Below the pieces are notes generated by a model that was not told the DNA's origin, did not search any database, and saw only the letters and a program-made list of their open reading frames with translations. Below, piece after piece: positions 12,901 through 25,100 of a stretch of 64,000 bases of DNA. The DNA lies in the NCBI GenBank assembly GCA_038501625.1, contig JAZAYU010000012.1, positions 5,332,001 through 5,396,000 on the forward strand. Direction: 5' to 3'. Source of the DNA: Corbicula japonica. Its lineage: Eukaryota > Mollusca > Bivalvia > Venerida > Cyrenidae. The position numbers and the translations under genes are program-made. Numbering within the stretch: the stretch's first letter is position 1; every line of letters starts with the position of its first letter.

Positions 12901-15900
12901 AAAATTTTGATGAAACTGTAGCGACTGCCTTTAAACAAAATAAGCTAGATGCTATTATAAAAAGATATCTAGTCAACTATGTCCTTAGGCAAACACTTCT
13001 TCATCATATTAATATCTTGGTTTCTTTGAATTTTGCAATGCAGAAGATTTTAAAGGGTAAAGACAGGAAAGTTGCACGCAGGATTGATTTTAGCTGGTAA
13101 TACTTAACTGAACTTTGCCAGGTAGATGCTTGTCCCTGCTAGAAGGTGACAATAAATCTGTTATTTGCAAGAAAAATGCTTGATTTTCTGTATGTTATCG
13201 GGTCTGTGGCTCTACCATTTTGTTACATGGAATATTGATATTAAATTATTATCCCTTTTCTCCAAAAGTATGCATTTTATCACATTGTGCAGACAGTGTA
13301 GATCCAGATCTGCTGGCACATCCATGCCATCTGATCATGAGCTTCACTGTTCGCTTCTTGGTCAGAAATAACATAATGAATAAATAAAAGTGATCAGCGT
13401 GGATCCTGATCAGATAGCAGATGATCTAGATCTACATGGTTGAAAAAAGCCATAAAAGTAGTTACATCTGCGCATAGTAGTTTGAGCATAGTGTTTAAAT
13501 TCATTCATTTCTCGAAGAACAAAATTCGAGACAATCAAACCCATTATGAAACGGAGTGATACAAGGAAAATACATGATACAAGGAAAATAATCCATCTTT
13601 TAATTTTTTTTCTTACAGCAAATACATCTGTTACTAACACATCCCTATGGTACAATCTTGAACATAACTATAAATTATCTTCTAGAATTGCTCATTCTTT
13701 TTTGTAGCAAACAAAAAGCTTAAAATTGATGTAGTATCTGTATGCTTTTAAGTGTTTAAGTCGGCTCTTCTCGAGCAATTTTCCGCAGACCAGAGCAGTT
13801 TGTCTGATTCAAATCTAGACTGATTAACACCTACGAGAGTTCCGCTGGGATGCAATGAAAACAGATCAATGCTTGGAAGAAAATAAGCAGTAGCTGATTG
13901 CTTTGTAGAAGTTTGAATCTATTTAACTAAAACCCTTGAGTATTATATCAGCGATTTTCTGTCACATGACACATTTTAGTTCATAGACATACAGTCTGAA
14001 ATTATTGTCAAGCCTGTTCTTATTGCCTACAGGAATTCTACTTACACATTACAGTAAAACCCCTCATTACGGAAATCAATATTACGGGCACCCCGGTATG
14101 ACAGGCGATTTTTTAAAGAACAGACATTTTCTCTTCCTTTTGTTTTAAACCCACAATTAAGGACAACCCGCTTTTAAGGACACTTTCCCTCAGTCCCTTA
14201 GGTGTCTGTAATAGAGGGGTTTCACTGTATTTGCTAAATGCAACATTTGTCTCTTTAATAAGTTAACCTGTTACTTCATGTGATATTGCTCTTTACTGTG
14301 GGCAAACAGTGTAGATCCAGATCAACTGGCATATCTTTGCTATCTGATCATGATCTGCACTGTCACTTTTTGGTAAAAAATAACCTTAAAAAACGAAAAA
14401 AAAGCAAACAGTGCAGATCCTCATCAGACTGATCATCTGTGCCTGCTGATGATCAGCAGTGTTCATCTATGCCATAAAGGCATATGTATGGAGGAAATGG
14501 TTAATTGCATCTTATATATATATATCTGTTCACCCTGCTAAGACATCCACAGTTTGAAGGTTCAGCCACTTAATCACTCATTTGTCATTTTGTTTCACTG
14601 AACTTCTTGTTTTTTTTAGGTAATTGGAAAGAAAATACTCCAGGAGGAAGAGCGGTTCCCGGTAATTATCCTATTTGAATACTAAAAAAACATGGGCCCA
14701 AGATTATAAAACACATTCTGAAATCTCTAGCATCTGATCTGCTTAAATGATGACTTGCAAATCAAGTCTCATAATTATAAAATCTTTGTCGTGCTCAGCT
14801 CAATATGAGATTTGAAAAGTCATTTCATTATATAAACTTAACCTTTTTAAAGTGAAACTTTATGGATCTCAATATCAACTGTATTGAAACAAAACGGACA
14901 GTTATTCTTATTTATGAAGGCTGTTGATGTGCTAGTCATTTAAAGTTTGAGCACAAGACTGACTTTAAAAAAAGTTGAGCACGCATGAAAAAGTTTGATA
15001 ATCAAGGGGCATGATGCTTGAGATTTGAGACTGGTCTGCAATCTCAGTTTTATAGTCCTCTACATTTAAACCAGTCAATTGCTTGAGATTTGAAATTGGT
15101 CTCGTACCTCAGTTTTATAATCTTGGGCCATTGTTTATTTCGGATAGCATTTATATTGCATTTGCAACAAAGATAGATCCAGATCAGCCTGCATATACTT
15201 TCACTTTTAGATTTATTATATTATTTCTTACCAAGAAGGAAACAGTTTAGATCCGAATCGAACTGCACAGAAGTGCCTGCTTAACTGGATCTGCACAAGT
15301 CGCACATGTAAAAAGAAAAACCCTACATGTATATATGTGGAATAAATGTTGATTTGATCAATGTATTTAAATACATGTACAAGCAGTTTCAAGTGTGTAA
15401 GGTAAAAACATGTAACAATGCTAATCGGGAGTGTTATGGTTAAAACCCAAATGATCTGTTAGTCATAACCATATATTATCATGATAAACATGCAGATCTG
15501 GAACACATGTCTGGGTTATAATGGCCATTACTATGACGCAAGTACTTACATGCTGCCATTTTTTTCCAATTTTCATTAAAAAAGGTCATTGGTGTTTCTG
15601 AGACATTTCGGAAAACCCTCAAAAAGTATCCACGTCAGAGACTGTCTGGCACTATTGAATTATTTTCCAGTGATACAGTGTGCACATAAATATTTTTGAG
15701 AGACAAATTGAACAAAATATGTCATGTTTTTTTTTCAGGGTCATAGTAGTTGTTTCTCTGTTGCCTTGGAAAGCAAGCAGCCAATGACGTTAGAAGACAT
15801 TCCAGTGGTATGGATCTTTCTTTCTTTGACCTATCACATGCTTAATTAACCCTTTACTACATGGAGTATGGCTGTTAACTCAAACAGTGTAGTTTGGGCA

Positions 15901-18900
15901 AACAGTGTAGCTACAGATTTGACGGCATATCCTTGCCATCTCATCAGGATCTGTACTGTTTGACTTAATTGGTTATGTTATTTCTGACCAAGAAATGACC
16001 TAATTTAATGCTTTTGGTGGCAGCCATTTTTAATGATGACATGTGACATCATCAATTCTTGTGCACCAATTCACAAAATTTTAAAAATAACATTTAGTCT
16101 TTCAGTTATATTGGAAATTCAACTTCTTTAAACACAAAATATATTTATTTAAAGAAGTTGCGTTTTTAATTTCCTTAAGTATATATCCAACAAATTTCTA
16201 ATACAAATTAATTAAGTAATAAAAATTATTAAGGAAAAATCGATTTCTGCAAATAAATTGATGATGTCACTGATCACCTCAAAATGGCTGCCAACATGCT
16301 TTAGGATCAATATCAAACTGACGATATACCGTATTTTCCCGCTTATAAGGCGATCCGCTTATAAGACGGGACCCCTACTTTGCCGCCAAAATCTGAGTTT
16401 TTTGTATAGACCCGTTTATAAGACGGGGTGAAATTTCAGTGAGTTTGGACCCGAAATTTTTGAATTTCACAAAAAAAAAATCGGCGAAATATTCGGCAAA
16501 TGTAACATTTTCGAACTCCGAAACTGGAACTTATCCTAACAAGTGTGAATTTAGTCTAAACATTCGGCAATTTTTTCGGTAAATTTTATATTTTCGAGGC
16601 TCCGTAATTGGAACGTATCCTAAAAAGTGTGAATTTCGCAAAAAAATCTGGGAATTATCGGCAATGTTTTGGGCAAGTGTAATATTATCGAAGCTCTGTC
16701 ATTATTACGTACACATTCTAATAAGTGTTAATCTCGGAAAAAAAATCGGCAAATATTTTGGTAAACTTGATATCTTTTACACACAGTCATAGGAACATAG
16801 CCAAAAAGTCTCTAAAATTATTTATGATTGTGTATCGCCACTGTGCATTTAACTGTTAATTTCAGTTTTTGCCCGTTTGCAAGCGTTTGACACTCAAATA
16901 TTTATCTATTGTCCAGATGTTAAATTCAATTAAACTTTGTCAAAGGCGAAGAGCAAGAACAGTCATGCCTCGGGGCAAACAAACTGTATCTTGTCACTTC
17001 AATTCATGCAGAGTTTGTTTCATATAATCTGAACTTTCGAGTTTGCAAGAGGTGTTGACAGCAATGTCTGTTAATCAATTAACAATACCTGGTGACAGAT
17101 TCAAACAAGAAAGCCTTAGGCAATTATAACGGCTGTGACAATTTTCTACAAACTGATAAGCAGATGGAAAATTTGAGATTATAACAATATACAAACTGGC
17201 TATTTTAATCAATTAGCATTATTACTCTGGCCACCATGAAGATTGATCTATGCTAATTATATCATGATAAATAATAGTCCTTACAACAAGCATTGCTTAC
17301 ATCAACATCGAATGCTGTCAACAATAATTTCCAAATTATATCTTCAATATGAAAAAGATTTATAAAATTTTTATTACTAAACGAAGAAAAAAAACGTTCA
17401 AACTTATATTAAAATTGCTCGTCGAAAATTAATTACCGAAAAATTACCGATAGATAATTGCAAGATTAAAAAAAATCGTATGTATTTATTAGAAACTTTT
17501 AAAAAAACCTGCCAAAAAATGAGGTCTTCTTGTAGATCGCGCTAATAAGATGGGTCCCCTACTTTTAAGGCTATTTTCCAAGGAAAAAACCCCGTCTTGT
17601 AAGCGGGAAAATACGGTATTTCAGCAACCAGTGGACCAAATTAAAAAAAAATTCTTCCAGTCATTTGCCCAGTATTGAGATATTTTTGCAATGATATATG
17701 ATTCTGATATCCCAAACCAGACTACATCTTCAAGATTTACGTAATTTGTTTTTAATATATTGATTATTGGCGTTGTTGTGACAGAAACATAACCGAGATT
17801 ATTGTGCTTCTCTTGTCCTGAGAATGTGTTTTTGCCAGAAAGTAAATTGAATGCTTCCTCTTCCATCATCAGGGAATGAAATGATCTTTACTCTTCTCGC
17901 ATTTATCATTCATTAGTTATTCTGATGGTAAAAAAGCCATTCCCTTTGAGAAACGTTTTACCAGCAAAAAATTCTGCCGTGGTTGTTTGTGTGCAAATTC
18001 GGTGAAGTACAGACTGTTTTATGGTTATGTAGGTTTTGGATGCGACATTTTTCCATTCCACTTGCGTCCAATGCAAATTTAGCTCGGATGATGTCTATCG
18101 AAATTGTCATTTATTTTGTTTTACTCTTTCGACATGCTAATGTCTGCTGCTACGTAAATGCTCAGATATTTGAATAACTACTACAGTAATTCAATACAGC
18201 ATTAAATTCATATGTGTGACACACAATGATAAATTAGGAAATTGGGAATTATTAACCTTCTGATATAAATGTAGATCCTGATAAAATTATGAACTTAAAT
18301 GGTCTGAAACGTTCCTAACTGTTTTGTTGATGCAATATAAATGGCTTCTTTGGCTAAATGGTATACCTGGCAAGACTTTTAGTAAAGGGATTTTTTAAGG
18401 AGCATTCTTAGAGTAATAACATGATAATTTCCAACTTTTTGGCCAAAATTCCCATGAAAAATTAAACATTGTTGCCCAAAGAGGCAACTCTACTGACAGA
18501 ACACCCCCCCCCCCACCCATCATCATCAAGAGACATAATTTTTTGATGCATTTATTAGCATCCAACCAAGTGCATTTGCACCTTAATAAATTGTTAACCC
18601 TTTACTCCATAGATACACATTTATTGCATGTGCGATAAGTGTAAATTCAGATCAGCTGACACATTTGTGCAATCTGATCAGGATCTACAGTGTTTGCTTT
18701 TAGATCATTTGGTTATTTCTGACTAAGATGCAATCAGTGTGGATCCAGATCAGACAGCACTGATCAGTGTGCCAGCTTTTCTGGATCTTCACTGGTGGCA
18801 CACGCATTAAAGCCCCGGCCCTAAACTTAAGTAAGAATATACTATTGAAAAATCATATTTGTCCATAAAGACTCCAATATATAACTCTCTAACAGAACAC

Positions 18901-21900
18901 AAAAGGTCCAATCGAATTCTTTCTTATAGACGGGATTTTTAATGATATTGTTAAATTATCGTTAACTAACTTTTAAGAAGCTAAATATAATGGAGCTATA
19001 TTTAGCACCGACGAAGAGACCACTTCATGCGCGATCTCGATTTCTGTGACGTTTCGGAAATCCTTTTGCTTTTAGTAGCGCGGACCAAATTTATTTTAGT
19101 AAAGTAAAATTTTATTAGCCCGATTTAATGCTGCAAATTTGTGCCTATAGTTCCAAATACATGTAATATTTCATACAAGAGCGGGTTAAATTGAAGTAAT
19201 GCTGCTTTAAAAAAAATATTATAAGGAGTAAAGGGTTAAGAGACAAATCATAGTTCTAAACGTAACTAAGTCAAAAGTGTGAACAGACTATACTTAGAAC
19301 TAAATAAAGCAGACATGTTGACAATATTTTCTAAATCATGATCGAGAGTGTCAAATGTTTGAAGACTGTAGTCTGGACTACGTGTTTATTACATTATTCT
19401 GATGTCCCTTGATAGCCTGTTGTAAGAGAGAACTTGAGTGTTAGCGAAATTGTTCAGCTAATGGCTATAATATTGACTCTGGATACAGGATTTGACCACT
19501 GTTTACTAATTGAATTTTGTATTACCTAGGCTAATGAGGTGTTGGTACATGGTTTGTTGCCATCTCATATCCTCAGTGGAGTGTCCATAATTCAATAATT
19601 GTTCTTTCCAGCGATTCCAGTCTTTTCAGTCACCCAGAAATGGCTGAAATGGTGACAGGTCGCCATCTCAGCCAATCAGATTCTTGAGATTTGAGACTTG
19701 TCTCCAATTTTAGTTTTATGATCTTTGACTGGTCACCATTTCAGCCAATCAGATGCTTAAGATTTGAGACTGGTATCCAATCTTAGTTTATTTTCCTGAC
19801 CATGGTTATTTCTAGGCATGTATAACCATTCTATGTTTTGCTCTGTATGCTGAGCTTTTAAATAAATCTTTATCGCTTGTTTTGTTCATTCATTCATACA
19901 GAACTTCAGGCTTGCAAATTTGTGTTGTTTATTCATTCAGACTTACATAAATCTAACATTGGGAAACCATAAAATTTGATCAGCATGAAAATGAATTGGG
20001 TTACATTATGTTATGAGGAATTTGTTTCTCATTTATAATCTCAAATAATATCTGTGCCCAAGATCATAAAACTAAATCTGGAGATCAGTCTCAAATCTCA
20101 AGCATCTGATTGGCTGAAATGGCGACTAGTCGCCATTTCAGCCAATCAGATCCTTGAGATTTGAGACTGATCTCAAAACTTAGTTTTATGATCTTGGGCC
20201 GTAGTAGATTCATTAGGTTATTTCTGACCAAGAAAGGAACAGTTTAGATCCAGGTCCTACATGGGCTGGATCTAAACTGTTCATCATTGTGATAAAAGGC
20301 ATAAGTTGTGATTATTAGATCACATTACTCCATTTCACTTTTAGATTCTTTGTGTTATATCTAAGTAATATGTGATTAGTTTACATCCAGATCACATGCA
20401 CAGATGTGCAGGCTGATCTGGATCTACACTGGTCAACAATGTGATGATAGATTTATCCATGTGAAGGGTTATTAGATCACATTCTTCAATTTCAGGAAAG
20501 CAGGAAAAGCCTTGAAGAAAAGATTGAGGCCCCACTTCAGTCATTCCTGTGTGTGCCAGTCACCAGTCGCAGCGACAACAACCTCATAGCTCTTACCTGT
20601 GTTGCCAACAAGCAAAATGCAGCAAGGTTTTTCACGCTTCATTACATTAATATAAGTTGCTTACAATCAAACTGCAGCTGGGTATCTTAAGTCATATTTC
20701 TTACATTTGTTGCTAACAACTAAAATGCATATTAGGTTTTTCTTGCAAACCAGATTAGAGTTTCTGAGTGATTTACGGGGGAAAGAAAATCTTATCTTTT
20801 CCCTAGGGAAAAGATACCGTTCGTTCGTGTGCTACATGAGTGACGTCCCATCTTCAAGTATCTGACGTAATATATTCAATTTAGTGCATTATTCAGAAAA
20901 AAAGGTTTGCATTAACATCAATATTTCAGCATAAGGAAAAAATTAATTTGTTGACATATACACAATGTTATTAACTGTAAAAGGTATGCAAGGAAAAGTG
21001 TCTTGCATGAGACATTTCGTAAAGATAAAAAAAATCTCAAGTGAACTGTTTTGGCAGGAACTGGTCAGAGCCTCGTTCCAGCAAAAAACATTTCACCCTT
21101 AGTGACAGATTATTCCATCTTCACCTCACACTCCTGCAAGTTCTTATAGTCAAGCATCAAAAGTACTTACATAACAAAATAGCTGACATATGAAGTGCAG
21201 CAAGGTTTGTCAAGCCTGATTGCTTTTAATTAATGTGCTTCTAACAATCAAACTGCAGCTGAAGCATGTCAGACCTCTAAGCACTTGTTGAATCGAAAAT
21301 TGATTTTCCTGGGAGTGTGATAATTTATGGACTTGTTTTAAATGTTCTGCTGAAATGGCCATTTTCATGTTATTATCTCTTTCAGCTATATATAGAGGTC
21401 TTTATGCCATAGGCAAACAGTGCAGATCCAGATTAGCTGGCACATCTATGCCATCTGATCAGGATCTGCACAGTTTGCTTTTTGATTTATTAGGTTAATT
21501 CTGACCAAAAAGTGAACAGTAAGTTTTTGACATCTCAGTTTCTGCAACAGAATTTACTCATCATTTCCTTATTAAATTGTGTTTGCATTAGTTCTTGGTT
21601 TTATTGGTAATGTTTCTTCACGCTTATGATAACAGAAAGTTCCCAGCTTCTTGATGAATGTGTATTTATTCTGAGAGTCTCTGGGATATGTCATTCCAGT
21701 GCTGAATTTCTCACCATAAACCGGAATTTATTACAACTTGTAATGCCATACACAGTTCTGCATGTCAAACTTGCCCTATGAATTGCCCAAATTCTGCAGA
21801 ATGATTAATTCAAGCCACGTATAGCCAACAGCTTGATACATTAAATTTCATTTGATTCTGTGGAATTTTATGAGATGGTTCTCGACCTATTGTTGTTAAG

Positions 21901-22120
21901 ACTTAACCCTTTACTCCATAAATGAAAATATTATCACATGTGCAACCAGTGTAGATCCAGATTAGACAGCACATCCTTGTCATCTGATCAGGGTCTACAC
22001 TGTTCACTTTTAGATTCATTAGGTTAATTATGACAAAGAAGTGCACAGTATAGATTCAGATCAGATGGTATGGATGTGCCTGCTGATCTAGATCTACACT
22101 GGTTGCACATGTGATAAAGC

Positions 22121-22160
<40 letters not shown>

Positions 22161-25100
22161 TCATGAATGAAAAAAAGATTCTTAATGATATTAGTCAAGG
22201 AAACAGGGCTGAAGGTTATAAAACTGAGCATGGAAACCAGTCTCAAATCTCAAGCATCTGATTGGCTGAAATGGCGACCAGTCGCCATTTCAGCCAATCA
22301 GATACTTGAGATTTGAGACTGGTTTCCATGCTCAGTTTTATAACCTTGGGCACAGATAGAACTTTTTTGCTTTCTCTACACAATACAGAGTAAGGTTAAA
22401 AAGTGCACATGAGGAAATTTATACTGGGAGAAAGTCCAGTCAGTTTAATTGGATTTGGAGTACTGCCATAGTTTCAATCTTTGTCACGTAAGATGTGTAG
22501 ACTTGAGACTTAATGACCTGTTTGTATGTGATCTAGTAGCGTGTACAATTCCGAGTTAATGAGAGAATCCGTCGGGATATTCCAAATTAAATGTTGGAGT
22601 CTTTTGTGTAATATTAAACTGATTCATGGCTTAGAGAAGATAGTTTTACTATACCACAGTGAACCCTATGAACCTATAAAAATATAGTTTTTTTAGGGAT
22701 GCAATGGAAAAAAAAACACAGTTGTTTTGTTTCCATTGTCTGGTGGATATTCCTTTTGAGAACAATTTGTTTTAGACTTAACAATTAACAATAACATGTT
22801 CCTCATGCACAGTTTTTAACCCTTTCCTCCATAAATACGCATTTTTACTCGTGCAACCAGTGTAGATCCAGATCAGCCAGCACATTTGTGCTGTCTGAAC
22901 AGGATCTGCACTTGTCACATTTTGGTCAGAAATAACCTAATGAATCAAAAAGCGAACAGTTTAGATCCTGATCAGATGGCACGGATGTTCTGGCTGATAT
23001 GGATCTAAACTATTCGCCCATGCAAAAAAGGTGTATCTATGGAGGAAAGGTTTAAATAAAATACCGAGAGCATTTTTTTGATAAAAGAGTTTCCCGGGAG
23101 TGTCTTTATTGATTTCACTTTTAATCCATGGTAGGCCTTTAACTCTTTTCTCCATAGAAATGACTGTCGGGCGACAGATTAGATCCAGATCAGCTGGCAC
23201 ATCTGTATGGTCTGATCAGGATCTATATAGTTCACTTCTAGACTCGTTTGGTTATTTCTGATGAGGAAGCAACAATTGTAGATCCATATCAGATGACATG
23301 AATGTGCCAGCTTATACAGATTTACACTGGTTGCAAACATGGTAAGACCAGCATTAATGAAGTAAAGGATTAATCTCAGGGGTAGACCAGTTTGGATCCT
23401 AAACAGCCTGCAGGCTGTATGCCCCATATGCGACCAGTGTAGATCTGGATCAGCCAGCACGTCTGTACATCTTTACTCCATATATACGCATTTTATGATA
23501 TTGGTGACAAGTGTAGATCCAGATCTTTGGCACATCATTGCCAGCTGATCAGGATCTGCGCTGTTTGCATTTTGGTCAGTAATGACCTAATAAATCATGG
23601 ATGTGCCAGCTGATCTGGATCTCGGTCTACACTGTTCGCCCATGCCATAAAGTTAAATACATAGAGAAAGGAAAGGGTTTATCTGCAATAAAATTAATGA
23701 ACTTTAGAAAACTACAATACAGTATGGTCTGTTTTGAATTAAAAATTCTAGTCGGCAGTCAGGACTAGACGTGTTTAACAGCAACCATTATTGAGGCGTG
23801 TTTGAAGTTAGATCAAGATTTCTATAGATCATTATTGATCAGTTTTAGTTCAGACTGCAATAATCTCAAAGATGAGCAAAGATTGCTACAAGAAAAGCTT
23901 ATTTTTATTGACACATTCATATCTAAACAAGCCTCGACTGATCTCTCTGTTATTGCTATTTATTGATTTCTAGAAAATTTCTAACAGAAATTGTCCCCAG
24001 TCTGTTGAATTTACAGTAAATATTGGGTAATTAAAAATCTGCTTCTCGGGAGATTTTCGGCAAGTGTAAAACCACGCAAATCATGTGATTGTAGAAATTG
24101 TTAAGAAAATTGTCCTATTGGGGATATTTTATCTGAGATGCAGCTATTTGTCATTTTTCCGTCGGACATTTATTTTGCTTTCAGTCTTTCCTGCCATGGC
24201 ATATAATAAGAATGCCTACGTTTGGCACAATAAAGTGCAATTTGTCTCCTTTTGCTTCTGATTAGTTCTTACTTCCCGAACTTGGCGGAGTCTCAAAAGA
24301 CGCACTATTTCGCAGTCTTGCTTATTAGACAATGCAGACAGACTGAACCCCAAGCACTTTGTTATATAAAGCTAATGAATTAAGGCTCGTCACAGCCAGT
24401 CTGGGAAATTACAATAAGATATTTCCGTTATTTTGAATACTTGTATAATTTCACCTAAAATTGTCACCTTTGTTATAATAATTATATAGACATAATCATT
24501 TTGGTGGCCAGAAAGATTCCAAATTATTAACCTTTTACTCCTTTGATATGACTTTTTTGCTTGAGTGAACGTAGTAGATCCAGATTAGACAGAACATTGG
24601 TGGCATTTGATCAGGATCTTCACTGTTTGCCTGTATGGGATAACAGCCATATCCCATGCAGTCAAGTTTTAGAAGTGAAGTTGATCATCTGAGTTTATGT
24701 AGTGTGGTATCAATGATTAAAAATGTTGGTTTTAAGGTTTACAGACTGGCATGGATTTGCCAGCTGATCTGGATCTACACAGTATGCCCATGGGATAACG
24801 ACAATATCCCATGCAGTAAAGAGTTAATACATTTTAAAAGTGTAGTTGATTATCTGAATTCATTTAGTGTACTATAAATGATTAAAAATATTTGTTTTAT
24901 TTTCAGGTTTACAGACCGTGACATATCATGTATACGTCAGTGCTTCCGTTACACTTCCACAGTTCTTACTAGTACATTAGCCTTCCAGAATGAACGCAAA
25001 CTCAAAACACAAACACAGGTTAGTTAACCCTTTCCTGTATATACAGGCATTTTTACGCATGTGCGACCAGTGTAGATCCAGATCAGCCGGCACATCCGTG

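Larger units (their letters stand above)
20627..24906. other. Intron
   Basis: Exon-edge duplicates (20700-21265), half family B at 21390-21520, family B at 21903-22120 ending in a (TA)n run at 22121-22157, family A at 22204-22355, family B at 22816-23055, 23139-23373, 23468-23680 and 24528-24827. 23690-24520 is AT-rich with nothing recognised. Confidence 0.65.

Noticed and set aside
12879..13100. 73-codon frame starting [10 protein letters not shown]
   Set aside because: It looks moderately protein-like but has no recognisable family, no splice context in the PDE2 frame, and lies in AT-rich repeat-bounded DNA.
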